The position numbers and the translations under genes were made by a program. The notes under the pieces were generated by a model. The model did not search any database. It was not told where the DNA came from and saw only the letters and a list, made by a program, of their open reading frames with translations. Shown one piece after another: positions 23,114 to 31,126 of a stretch of DNA of 64,000 nucleotides (positions within the stretch are counted from its first letter, which is position 1; the number at the start of each line of letters is the position of its first letter). This DNA is from a bacterium (GTDB taxonomy: Bacteria > Bacillota > Clostridia > Christensenellales > CAG-138): contig JALFDW010000042.1 of NCBI GenBank assembly GCA_022778545.1, positions 1-64,000 of the forward strand. Direction: 5' to 3'.

Positions 23114-23908
23114 TCAACTGTCTTGTTTTGCATGCCAATGGAGTATAGCTTCCAGCACGCCGCCGCCGATGGAAAGCGCCTTGTCGGAGACGGTGAAGCA
23201 ATGCTCCTGCGCGCAGCGCGGGTCAACGTCGCCCGCTTTCATCCCGGCGGGAACGGAAAGACCGTCCGGCAGGATGCCGCGCAGGCAGCCTGCAATCTGT
23301 GTGCGGATGGGCATGCCGTCGACCTCCGCGACAACGTCGCCGGCGGCAACCATCGCGCCGATGGGGAGAAGGGGATGGAACACGCCCGCGGAGGGCGTAT
23401 ACAGCACGCGCTCTTTCGTATAGCCGCCCACGTTGCCGGGCACGCCGGTGTTGGGCAGGGCGGAACCTTCATAAATGCATCGGCCAAGCGTATGACCGCG
23501 CATCGTTTCCACGACGCAGTGGCAGTCTATGCCTGCGGTGAAGCCCGGGCCGAGGGCGATGACGAGCGGCGCGTCCGTGATGTGTGTGCCGAGGTTGCGC
23601 TTTGCAAGCGCAGCATCCACAAACACATCCGGCCGGTAAAGCGTGCGGCTTTCCGCGGCAGGGTCAACGATGACGGCAGGTTCACCGCGCCGAAGTGCCG
23701 TTCGTACTTCCTCTTCGTTCCGGCACAGGCGTGCGGTGACATCCTCGACCGTAGCCGTTCCACGGTATACCGCATCCGAGAATGCGACCGTGCGGCGCAC
23801 GGCTGTCGGTTGTGGCAGTTCGGTCAAAATCAGGGAAAAACCCGCATGGTGCAGGCGCAGAGCCGTGCCTGTTGCAAGATCGCCCGCACCGCGCATCAGA
23901 ACCAGCAT
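23114..23908 (-). CDS. yqeB: Selenium-dependent molybdenum cofactor protein YqeB
   Basis: The start is the ATG at 23908 (MLVLMRGAGDLATGTALRL) after AGGAAGTGA; the track's frame extends into yqeC. 264 residues. The N-terminal GAGDLATG is a nucleotide-binding Rossmann motif, and the C-terminal part carries the EVDG ... AGCLRGI hairpin seen in YqeB/EF2563 proteins. The family is linked by genome context and genetics to selenium-dependent molybdenum hydroxylases (xanthine dehydrogenase type), where it is thought to help build the labile-Se cofactor. Start overlaps the end of yqeC by 13 bases. Confidence 0.9.
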   Translation of the reverse strand: MLVLMRGAGDLATGTALRLHHAGFSLILTELPQPTAVRRTVAFSDAVYRGTATVEDVTARLCRNEEEVRTALRRGEPAVIVDPAAESRTLYRPDVFVDAALAKRNLGTHITDAPLVIALGPGFTAGIDCHCVVETMRGHTLGRCIYEGSALPNTGVPGNVGGYTKERVLYTPSAGVFHPLLPIGAMVAAGDVVAEVDGMPIRTQIAGCLRGILPDGLSVPAGMKAGDVDPRCAQEHCFTVSDKALSIGGGVLEAILHWHAKQDS

Positions 23909-24591
23909 CCGATCACTTCCTTTCGTAATGCGCCCACGGCGCAGGGATAGCCCTCCGCCCGCAGGAGGCGGGCAACGGTTTCGCCCCGGGCGCAAAGCTC
24001 CGGCGTATCCGCCTGGTTGAGCAGCGCTGCGCTCGGGCAGGAAACGCCGCAGTGGGAAAACGCGCGCAGCATGAGGTGCGCAACATCCTCCTCCGTGATG
24101 CAATGCTCTGCCGCAATGCCGGAAAGCGCGTGGCGGTGGAGCGTTTCGGCGGCAGGCCTGCTGAGTGCGGAAAGCCCGGCCACCTGAAGCAGAAGCCCGG
24201 TTTCTGCAGGAATGCAGGGCTCGTCCTCCCGGTGAAACTTGAGGGGCATGTGGCGGGAACCGTCCGCCTCGCAGAGCACATGATTGAACGCACGGCATGC
24301 CTCACGGAAAAATTCAGGCGAGAGGCCCATCATTTTTTCATTTTCGCCCGGGTAACCCGCAAGAACGAGTGCGCCGGGCTGTGCGGCGGCTGCGAGCTGC
24401 TCCGGCGCGGCAGGCGCAAGAAACACCATGCCCTCGGGCGGTGGCCACGCAAGGTGGGTGGTGGTCGTGAGCAACACGGAAGCACCCTCTGCGGCAAGCT
24501 GCCGCCCCAGCGTGAAAAGGAGCGTTGTTTTGCCGCCGCCGCCGATGATGGCGGTGAGCCGCGGAAGCGGGAAGGGCAGAGTCAGGCGCAT
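23896..24591 (-). CDS. yqeC: Selenium-dependent hydroxylase accessory protein YqeC
   Basis: The start is the ATG at 24591 after GGAGGT; the track adds 33 residues that cross the operator. 231 residues. It has a P-loop IIGGGGKTTLLFTLG near the N-terminus, the TTTTHLAWP motif and VLCEADGSRHMPLKFH, which are hallmarks of YqeC. It is a predicted NTPase for the selenium-dependent molybdenum hydroxylase cofactor. It is divergent from the BtuCD-type importer and shares the intergenic region containing two palindromes. No hydroxylase subunit genes occur in the window. Confidence 0.92.
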   Translation of the reverse strand: MRLTLPFPLPRLTAIIGGGGKTTLLFTLGRQLAAEGASVLLTTTTHLAWPPPEGMVFLAPAAPEQLAAAAQPGALVLAGYPGENEKMMGLSPEFFREACRAFNHVLCEADGSRHMPLKFHREDEPCIPAETGLLLQVAGLSALSRPAAETLHRHALSGIAAEHCITEEDVAHLMLRAFSHCGVSCPSAALLNQADTPELCARGETVARLLRAEGYPCAVGALRKEVIGCWF

Positions 24592-24606
24592 GGAAACCTC
24601 CTTTAG

Positions 24607-24630
24607 CGTTATTCTCAAATGAAAATAACG
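24607..24630. promoter_or_regulatory. Palindromic operator 1, CGTTATT-N10-AATAACG
   Basis: A 24-base near-perfect palindrome (arms of 7 with TCA/TGA symmetry inside), immediately upstream of the -35 box of the importer promoter and 16 bp before the yqeC start. Its left 11 bases recur exactly in operator 2. The form resembles ModE-type molybdate-responsive sites (C-G-x-TAT ... ATA-x-CG), but no ModE gene is visible. Confidence 0.7.
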
Positions 24631-24631
24631 G

Positions 24632-24660
24632 TGGACAACAATAAAAGGCGATGATATAAT
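24632..24660 (+). promoter_or_regulatory. Promoter of the importer operon
   Basis: TGGACA, 17-base spacer, perfect TATAAT. It is bracketed by the two palindromes; operator 2 covers the expected start site at about 24667. Confidence 0.85.
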
Positions 24661-24668
24661 CATTTTAT

Positions 24669-24692
24669 CGTTATTCTCACATAAAAACAACG
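24669..24692. promoter_or_regulatory. Palindromic operator 2, CGTTATTCTCA copy
   Basis: 24 bases, sharing CGTTATTCTCA with operator 1 and a degenerate right arm (AACAACG). The centres are 62 bp apart, about six helical turns, so two regulator dimers could sit on the same DNA face and pinch the promoter. Confidence 0.65.
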
Positions 24693-24702
24693 GTTTTGCA
24701 AT

Positions 24703-25806
24703 ATGAAACGTGGATTAAGGAAAAACAGAGAGTATTTTGCGGAGAGCAAAACGAAGCGGGCACGTGTTCTGTGGCTTCTGGCACTGCTTCTGTTCGCCGT
24801 GTTCCTTGGGTCGTTTGCCCTTGGCCGCTATGGCGTTTCGGCTTGGGATGTGGTGCGCATCTTTGCGTACCGCGCCGCTGCGTTCGTGGAACAGGGCCTT
24901 AGCGCGCTCTTGCAGCGCTCTGTGCATTTTCTCCCGGAAAGCATCCCGTGGACGGCGCAGATGGAAACGGCTGTCATCAATATCCGTTTGCCGCGCATCC
25001 TGCTTGCGTGCCTTGTGGGCTGCTGCCTTTCGGCGGCGGGCGCCTCGTATCAGGGCGTGATGGAAAACCCCATGGCTTCGCCGGATGTGCTCGGTGCGTC
25101 ATCGGGTGCGGCATTCGGCGCGGCGCTTGCTATTCTGCTTGGAGCATCGAAGCGCGGCATTACCCTGGCTGCCTTTGCGGCAAGCCTTTGTGCGGTGGGG
25201 CTCGTGCTTATCATCGCGCAGCGCGCGCCGGGACATCGGGTCGTGAACCTGATCCTTGCGGGCATCATGACGGGTTCGCTGCTCACAGCGGGGACATCCT
25301 ACGTTAAACTGGTAGCCGACCCTACGAACCAGCTCCCGGAGATCACCTACTGGCTCATGGGCAGCCTTTCCGGTGCAAGGCTCAAGGATGTAGGCTTCGC
25401 AGCGCTCCCGATGGCGCTCGGCTGCATCCCGCTCCTGCTGATCCGCTGGCACATCAACCTGCTGACCCTGGGCGAGGAGGAAGCGCACGCGCTTGGCGTG
25501 AACACGAACCTGCTGCGGCTTGTCGTGATCGTGTGCGCTACGCTCGTTACGGCGGCAAGCATCGCCGTTTCCGGCATGATCGGCTGGGTCGGCCTTGTGA
25601 TCCCGCACCTTGCGCGCAAACTTGTGGGCAGCAATTATCACTACCTTCTGCCGGCATCCATGCTTGCTGGCGCTGCGTTCCTGCTCGCAGTGGACGATGT
25701 CTCGCGCTGCCTGCTTGCGGTGGAGATCCCCATCGGCATCCTGACAGCGTTCATTGGCGCGCCGTTTTTCATTTATCTGATTCTGAGACGGGAGAAAACG
25801 CTGTGA
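24703..25806 (+). CDS. BtuC/FecCD-type ABC importer permease
   Basis: 367 residues with about ten membrane segments. Family marks include RLPRILLACLVGCCLSAAGASYQGVMENPMASPDVLGASSGAAFGA near the start and GMIGWVGLVIPHLARKLVGSNY and GEEEAHALGV in the coupling region. This fold imports metal chelates such as B12, siderophores and haem, and in some systems (MolBC) molybdate or tungstate. The neighbours (yqeB, yqeC, XdhC) favour a molybdate/tungstate-type oxyanion. No good Shine-Dalgarno sequence precedes the ATG. Confidence 0.9.
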   Translation: MKRGLRKNREYFAESKTKRARVLWLLALLLFAVFLGSFALGRYGVSAWDVVRIFAYRAAAFVEQGLSALLQRSVHFLPESIPWTAQMETAVINIRLPRILLACLVGCCLSAAGASYQGVMENPMASPDVLGASSGAAFGAALAILLGASKRGITLAAFAASLCAVGLVLIIAQRAPGHRVVNLILAGIMTGSLLTAGTSYVKLVADPTNQLPEITYWLMGSLSGARLKDVGFAALPMALGCIPLLLIRWHINLLTLGEEEAHALGVNTNLLRLVVIVCATLVTAASIAVSGMIGWVGLVIPHLARKLVGSNYHYLLPASMLAGAAFLLAVDDVSRCLLAVEIPIGILTAFIGAPFFIYLILRREKTL

Positions 25807-26588
25807 GCATTGAAGTGGAACGGCTGAATTTCGCATACCGGACGCGCCCCGTGCTCAGGGACGTGAGCTTTCATGCAGGAGAAGGGCAGCTTCTTGCCGT
25901 GCTCGGGCCGAACGGTGCGGGGAAGACGACGCTGTTCCGCTGCATACTGGGGATTTTGAAACGGTATCAGGGGCGTATCCTTATCGACGGAGCGGAGGCG
26001 CACTCGCTTCCTGCCCGGGAACTTGCGCGCCGGGTTGCCTATATCCCGCAGCTGCATGAGCAGGCGCCCTCTTATTCCGTGTTGGAAATGGTGCAGATGG
26101 GTACGGCACATGCCGTTTCTTCCTTTTCTGCGCCCAAAGAAAAAGAGACCGCAGCCGCGCTTGCGGCAATGGAACGCCTTGGTATCATGGGCCTTGCGGA
26201 ACAGAGTTTTTCACGCCTTTCCGGCGGTGAGCAGCAGCTTGTGCTGATCGCCCGGGCGCTTGCGCAGCAATCACGCACGCTTGTGATGGATGAGCCGACG
26301 GCAAGCCTCGATTACGGCAATCAGATACTCGTACTGGAACATGCCCGGGCGCTTGCGCAGGAGGGCTACACCGTGGTGCTTTCCACGCATAACCCGCAGC
26401 ATGCGCTCTCCTATGCGGATGTGGTGCTTGCGCTGCTGGATGGCTCGATCGCGGCCTTTGGCCCGCCGGCTGAGGTGATGGACGCGGCGCTGCTGTTCCG
26501 GCTTTACGGGGTACGCGCGGCGTTTGTGCGGACGGGGTGCGGCGTGCTGATCGCACCGGCTGAAAAAGGCGGTGAAGCCGGTGTTTGA
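25803..26588 (+). CDS. BtuD/FecE-type ABC importer ATPase
   Basis: The start is the GTG at 25803, overlapping the permease stop (GTGA). The track's 90 extra residues are read-through of the permease in another frame. 261 residues: Walker A GPNGAGKTT, Q-loop, signature LSGGEQQLVLIARAL, Walker B TLVMDEPTASLD, switch STHNPQHAL. The YIPQLHEQAPSYSVLEMVQMG segment is typical of FecE/BtuD. It pairs with the upstream permease. Confidence 0.93.
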   Translation: MSIEVERLNFAYRTRPVLRDVSFHAGEGQLLAVLGPNGAGKTTLFRCILGILKRYQGRILIDGAEAHSLPARELARRVAYIPQLHEQAPSYSVLEMVQMGTAHAVSSFSAPKEKETAAALAAMERLGIMGLAEQSFSRLSGGEQQLVLIARALAQQSRTLVMDEPTASLDYGNQILVLEHARALAQEGYTVVLSTHNPQHALSYADVVLALLDGSIAAFGPPAEVMDAALLFRLYGVRAAFVRTGCGVLIAPAEKGGEAGV

Positions 26589-27297
26589 GTGGACGGAGGA
26601 GAGCATCCGCTTCCGCGTGGACGCGGCGGAGCAGGTGGGCTTTGATGAAGCGATCGCCGCGCACATTTTGCCGTACCTGCCGGAAAACGCGCATGTGTGC
26701 GATGCGGGCTGCGGCCTTGGGTATTTAAGCATTGCGCTTGCAGCCCATTGCGGGGCTGTGACGGCTGTGGACACGAGCGGGGCTGCGCTTGCCGTGCTGC
26801 GCGAAAATGTAGAGCGGCTTAAAGTGGAGAACCTCCGCATCCGGAAGGCGGATCTGTTTTCCATGCAGCCGGAAGAACCATATGACGCAATGGTGTTCTG
26901 CTTTTTCGGGCAGATCAGAGAGACGCTTCGCGCGGTCCGAACGCAGTGTTCCGGGCGGGCGATTCTTGTGAAGCGGGATCATGTGTCACGCCGCTTTTCC
27001 CTCACGGAGCGGCCGGCGCGGCGGCTCGATTTTCAGGCGGCCTGCGATGAGCTCGCGGAATTGGGCGTACTGTTTTCCGCGGAGACATTCCCTGTGGAAA
27101 TGGGGCAGCCGTTCCGCTCGCTTGCGGATGCGGAGCGATTTTTTACGCTGTTTGCGGCGGGTGAAAAGCCTGAACCCGCTCAGCTCAGGGCGCGCCTTGT
27201 GGAGACGGGAAAGCAGGCATTCCCGTATTACTTTCCGGCTGAGCGTTCTTTGGGGTTGATCGTGCTTGAAACGGGAGATATTCCCGATTTCATATAA
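26572..27297 (+). CDS. Class I SAM-dependent methyltransferase
   Basis: 241 residues from a GTG that overlaps the ATPase end by 17 bases. Motif I VCDAGCGLGYLSIAL, motif II AVDTSGAALAVLRENV and the post-I acidic residue are present; motif IV reads DAMVFCFFG. The C-terminal half is unlike common small-molecule families I can name. Its position inside the importer operon suggests it modifies the imported metallophore or ligand, or a cofactor precursor. That is inference. Confidence 0.82.
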   Translation: MKPVFEWTEESIRFRVDAAEQVGFDEAIAAHILPYLPENAHVCDAGCGLGYLSIALAAHCGAVTAVDTSGAALAVLRENVERLKVENLRIRKADLFSMQPEEPYDAMVFCFFGQIRETLRAVRTQCSGRAILVKRDHVSRRFSLTERPARRLDFQAACDELAELGVLFSAETFPVEMGQPFRSLADAERFFTLFAAGEKPEPAQLRARLVETGKQAFPYYFPAERSLGLIVLETGDIPDFI

Positions 27298-27325
27298 ATG
27301 GATCATAATGAATGGAGGATATACG

Positions 27326-28471
27326 ATGAAAAGACTATTTGCTTTTGTATTGGCCGCGCTCCTCGCGGTATCGCTGCTTGGTTGTGCCGCAGAAACGCCG
27401 GTGGAAACGCCTGCACCTGTGGAAACGGAGCATGTGGAGCCCACGCCTGCCGCAACGCCCGAGGCTGCAGAAACGCCTGAGCCTGCTGTGCGCCAATTCA
27501 CGGATTCCGTTGGGCGCACGGTGGAACTGCCCACGCAGATCGAAAAGGTTGCCATCTCCGGCCCGTTTGCGCAGATCGTTCTCTTTGCGCTCTGCCCGGA
27601 TAAGCTCGTGGGCATCGCTTCGGCGTGGGACGAGAGCGCAGAAAAGTACCTTGCAACCGAATATTACAACTTGCCGGAACTCGGGCAGCTTTACGGCGGG
27701 AAGGGCGATATGAACCTTGAAACGCTGCTTGCAAGCGGCGCGGAGGTCGTGATCGACGTTGGCGAACCAAAGGACAGCATCGTGGAGGATCTCGACGCGC
27801 TTACGGAGCAGACGGGGATCCCGTTCGTGCATGTTACGGCGACGACGGAAACGATGGGCGACGCTTACCGCAAGCTGGGCGAGCTGACCGGCATGGTGGA
27901 GGAGGCAGAAGCGCTTGCCGCTTACTGCGATGAGACGTATGCCAGGATGCTTGCGATCGCAGAGCGCGTTGAAAAGGCAAACCTGCTTTACTGCCTGGGT
28001 GACGCGGGGCAGAATGTGATCGCCACGGGAAGCTACCATGCAGAGATCATTGACCTGCTTTCCAACAACCTGGCCGTTGTGGACGATCCCTCCAGCAAGG
28101 GCAGCGGCAACGAAGTCGATATGGAGCAGATCCTGCTCTGGAACCCGGATGTGATCCTGTTTGCGCCGGGGAGCATCTATGCTTCCGTGGGAGAGGATGC
28201 GGCCTGGCAGCAGGTGACGGCGATCCAGAATGGAGCGTACTATGAAGTCCCGTTCGGGCCGTACAACTGGATGGGCTTCCCGCCTTCCGTGCAGCGCTAC
28301 CTGGGCATGCTGTGGATGGCGAAGGTGCTGTATCCGGAGGCTGCGGAGTACGACCTTTATACGGAGGTAGCGGAATACTTCCGCCTGTTCTATCACAGCG
28401 AACTGACTGAGGCACAGTATGATGCTTTGGTGGCCAATTCCATCGGCGCGGTAGAAAGCCCCGCTGCATGA
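27326..28471 (+). CDS. Periplasmic-binding-type lipoprotein of the BtuCD-type importer
   Basis: The start is the ATG at 27326 after TGGAGGATA. 381 residues, signal peptide with lipobox LLGC, a Pro/Thr/Glu linker, then the peripla_BP_2 (class III) domain: QFTDSVGRTVELPTQIEKVAI, LVGIASAW, SGAEVVIDVGEP and a long central helix. It captures the substrate outside the membrane for the upstream permease/ATPase. The ligand cannot be read from sequence; the operon context suggests molybdate/tungstate or a metal chelate. It is coupled to XdhC by ATGA. Confidence 0.88.
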   Translation: MKRLFAFVLAALLAVSLLGCAAETPVETPAPVETEHVEPTPAATPEAAETPEPAVRQFTDSVGRTVELPTQIEKVAISGPFAQIVLFALCPDKLVGIASAWDESAEKYLATEYYNLPELGQLYGGKGDMNLETLLASGAEVVIDVGEPKDSIVEDLDALTEQTGIPFVHVTATTETMGDAYRKLGELTGMVEEAEALAAYCDETYARMLAIAERVEKANLLYCLGDAGQNVIATGSYHAEIIDLLSNNLAVVDDPSSKGSGNEVDMEQILLWNPDVILFAPGSIYASVGEDAAWQQVTAIQNGAYYEVPFGPYNWMGFPPSVQRYLGMLWMAKVLYPEAAEYDLYTEVAEYFRLFYHSELTEAQYDALVANSIGAVESPAA

Positions 28472-29502
28472 ACGATATGAAAAAGCTGTTTGAAACGATG
28501 CGGGATACGCTTGCCCGTGGCGAGGATGCGGTGCTCTGCACGATCATTGCAAGCTCCGGCTCCACGCCGCGCGGCAGCGGCGCGAAGATGGCCGTTTTTG
28601 CCGATGGAAAGACCTGCGGGACGATTGGCGGCGGCGCGGTGGAGCATGAGAGCATCCTCCTTGCCCAACAGGCACTTTTGCGCCGGGAGACGTTTGCGCA
28701 GGGTTTCAACCTTGCGCCGAACCAGGTTGCGGACATCGGCATGATCTGCGGCGGAAAGGTTTTGGTCGCATTTTCATTCTTTGCGGGCGGGGATGCCGAG
28801 ACGCTTGCGCTGTTCACCTATATTGCCGGGCTGTTTGATATGCAGAAGGATACCTGGCTTGTTACAAAGCTCTGTAACGGTGCGGCTGTGGACATGGGCG
28901 TATATGCGCGGGACACGGGGCTCCTTTTTGCAAAGGATATTTCGGAGACGGCGATCCTGCCGCTCCTTGGGCCGCGCGCGGCGCGCGGGGAAGGCGAGCC
29001 GTGCTATTATGTTGAACCGCTGACCCGCGCAGGGATCGTGTATGTGTTTGGCGGCGGGCATGTTTCGCAGGAGCTTGTGCCTGTGCTCGCGCATGTGGGC
29101 TTTTCCGTGGCGGTCTATGAGGAACGGGAGCGCTTTGCTGCGCCGGAGCTGTTTCCGGGCGCGGTGCGAACCATTATGGCGCCGTTTTCGGAGGCTTCCG
29201 CCCGCATCGGCATCATGCCGGAGGATTACGCCGTCATCATGACGCGGGGACATCAGGGAGACTTCATTGTGCTGGAGCAGATGCTCCGCACGGAAGCCAC
29301 CTATATCGGCGTGATCGGGAGCCGCCACAAGATCGCTGCGACGAATGCACGCCTGCTTGCTGCCGGCATCCCGGAGGAAGCGCTTGCGCGCATCCATACG
29401 CCGATCGGCCTTGCCATCGGCGCGGAAACCCCTGCGGAGATCGCCATCAGCGTTGCCGCGGAGCTGATCGCACACCGCGCAGGCATCCGGAAGGGAGAAT
29501 AA
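28468..29502 (+). CDS. XdhC family molybdenum hydroxylase maturation protein
   Basis: 344 residues. The N-terminal XdhC/CoxI domain reads CTIIASSGSTPRGSGAKMAVFADGKTCGTIGGGAVE. The C-terminal Rossmann domain reads VYVFGGGHVSQELVPVLAHVGFSVAVYEER, with DYAVIMTRGHQGDFIVLEQML and YIGVIGSRHK. XdhC proteins bind molybdenum cofactor and insert it, after sulfuration, into xanthine-dehydrogenase-type enzymes. It starts within the binding-protein stop codon, so metal uptake and cofactor insertion are cotranscribed. Confidence 0.93.
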   Translation: MNDMKKLFETMRDTLARGEDAVLCTIIASSGSTPRGSGAKMAVFADGKTCGTIGGGAVEHESILLAQQALLRRETFAQGFNLAPNQVADIGMICGGKVLVAFSFFAGGDAETLALFTYIAGLFDMQKDTWLVTKLCNGAAVDMGVYARDTGLLFAKDISETAILPLLGPRAARGEGEPCYYVEPLTRAGIVYVFGGGHVSQELVPVLAHVGFSVAVYEERERFAAPELFPGAVRTIMAPFSEASARIGIMPEDYAVIMTRGHQGDFIVLEQMLRTEATYIGVIGSRHKIAATNARLLAAGIPEEALARIHTPIGLAIGAETPAEIAISVAAELIAHRAGIRKGE

Positions 29503-29504
29503 CA

Positions 29505-30041
29505 GTGAGAAAGCATATTCTGCTTACCGGCGCGCGGGGGGCAGGAAAAAGCACGTTGATCCGCCGCCTGTGCGCGGAGGCGGAACTGCCTGTTTACGGC
29601 TTTGTCACAAAGCGGGAGGAAGCGGATGAAACGGGGTTCCACCCGATCTACATCCATCCCGCCTGGGAAGAGGCCTCCATGCACCGCCATACGCGGGAAA
29701 ACCTTGTGGGCACCTGCAACCAAAAAATCCATAACGTGTGCCCGGTGGTGTTTGATGCATTGGGTGTTCGTTACCTCGCGGCGGCGCGGCCGGGCGGCCT
29801 GATCGTTATGGATGAGCTTGGCTTCATGGAAGCGAAGGCGGAAGTGTTCAAACAGGCCGTGCTGCATGCGCTCGGTGGTGACATCCCGGTGCTTGCCGCC
29901 GTGAAGGACAGGCGGGATGTTCCGTTCCTGAATGCGGTATGCAGTGCACCCAAAGCAGCGCTTTATACCGTCACCTCGGAAAACCGCGAGGCGCTGTTTG
30001 CGGAGCTTCTGCCCATCGTGAAAGCCTGGCGGGGCGAGTAA
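29505..30041 (+). CDS. THEP1-like nucleoside-triphosphatase
   Basis: 178 residues from a GTG after AAGGGAG. P-loop LLTGARGAGKSTLIRRL at the N-terminus, Walker B-like LIVMDELGFMEAK, as in the NTPase_1 (THEP1) family. The TKREEADETGFH stretch is the family's second conserved block. Two bases separate it from XdhC, so it is the last gene of the operon. Proteins of this family recur near molybdenum hydroxylase genes, but the biochemical role there is not established. Confidence 0.82.
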   Translation: MRKHILLTGARGAGKSTLIRRLCAEAELPVYGFVTKREEADETGFHPIYIHPAWEEASMHRHTRENLVGTCNQKIHNVCPVVFDALGVRYLAAARPGGLIVMDELGFMEAKAEVFKQAVLHALGGDIPVLAAVKDRRDVPFLNAVCSAPKAALYTVTSENREALFAELLPIVKAWRGE

Positions 30042-30064
30042 ACGCGGGATAGCGTATGAACGGA

Positions 30065-30727
30065 TCAGGCGATTGTCCAGACAAAGGTCACGGTGTCGCT
30101 CACGGTGATATCATCCGGCTCAAGCTCCGGCATGCGGCATTTGCTTGAAGCCATGAGCGGCTGAACGCAGTCTTCCATTTCATAGCGTGTTGGCGAGACG
30201 AGGTTCTGTTTTCCCCAGGTATAGTCGATGCTGAGAAGCTCGCCCAATTTTGTGCCGGATGCTCTGCACAGGAGCTCCGCTTTTTCGAGGGCGTTGGCCG
30301 TTGCGCTCGAGAGCAGCGCTTCATTCACTTTGACAGGGTCTTTCACGGTGAAGGCTATGTCCAGCTCCGGGTTTGCACCGCTTGCGAAGATTGCCGGCAG
30401 CGTTTCGGAAAGCCGCTTCGCATCGAAGTCAAACGCGAGTTTAAACTGATAGAAGCAGACATATCCTGCAAAGGCGCGCTGAAAGTTGCCTTTCACGTCC
30501 CGGATGTTTTCATATTCGGTGTGAACGTTGAAATTCGTTGTTTTCAGCGCACCTTTTTCAAAGCCTGCGCTCTCTGCTGCGGCCTCAAGCAGCTCGATCC
30601 TGCGCGCCGCATCGGCCATTGCTTTTTCGTAATCCTTGTCCTTTGCCGAAAGGGAAAGCGCCAGGGTGATGTAGTCCGGCCTGGCAGAAACGCTGCCGAC
30701 TCCTTTTACGGTAATGGTTTTCGTCAT
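30065..30727 (-). CDS. SIMPL (DUF541) domain protein, cytoplasmic form
   Basis: 220 residues, starting MTKTITVKGVGSVSARPDYITLALSLSAKDKDYEKAMADA and ending ITVSDTVTFVWTIA, the two ends of the SIMPL domain. There is no signal peptide, unlike the lipoprotein paralogue at 10084. It is convergent with the NTPase gene 23 bp away. Function unknown. Confidence 0.85.
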   Translation of the reverse strand: MTKTITVKGVGSVSARPDYITLALSLSAKDKDYEKAMADAARRIELLEAAAESAGFEKGALKTTNFNVHTEYENIRDVKGNFQRAFAGYVCFYQFKLAFDFDAKRLSETLPAIFASGANPELDIAFTVKDPVKVNEALLSSATANALEKAELLCRASGTKLGELLSIDYTWGKQNLVSPTRYEMEDCVQPLMASSKCRMPELEPDDITVSDTVTFVWTIA

Positions 30728-30914
30728 TTTCTTTGACCGTCCTTTCTTTGCTGCTGATCGCCGGCCTTCTTTGAAAAACGGTATGAGGCCGCTTGCAGGG
30801 ATTCAATTGATATTATAGGGGAACCTCCGCCTGCATGACAAGCGGCAATCAGTGTCGCGCAGAAGCAGTATTGAGTCCTGCAACGAGACAGGAAGAACTT
30901 AATCCTTATATCTG

Positions 30915-30943
30915 TTGACAAAAAACGCGCAAGGCAATATAAT
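30915..30943 (+). promoter_or_regulatory. Consensus promoter of the MarR gene
   Basis: TTGACA, 17-base spacer, TATAAT: a perfect vegetative promoter. It marks the left border of the AT-richer block. Confidence 0.88.
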
Positions 30944-30990
30944 TAAGCATCTAAACTTTATGGATATATTGTGATATAGATTGATTTGTC

Positions 30991-31015
30991 CATACTTTCA
31001 AATATTGAAAGTATG
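30991..31015. promoter_or_regulatory. Palindrome CATACTTTCAA-N3-TTGAAAGTATG
   Basis: Perfect 11-bp arms around ATA, about 40 bases downstream of the predicted start site. It could be a MarR-type operator used as a roadblock, or an RNA hairpin in the leader. Confidence 0.6.
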
Positions 31016-31126
31016 CTGCGGTAAAATCGATAAGGGTAACGGAAGAGATTCTATTCTGTCTTAAACAAAATGGTGGGCGATTTTTGCTATGAAGTTCATT
31101 TGTAGTAAAGAGATTGCGGAGGGGTT

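Larger units (their letters stand above)
30728..31126. other. Regulatory gap upstream of the MarR gene
   Basis: No gene is supported here. The stretch contains a consensus promoter (30915-30943) and a 25-bp palindrome (30991-31015), giving a leader of about 175 bases for the MarR gene. Confidence 0.7.
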
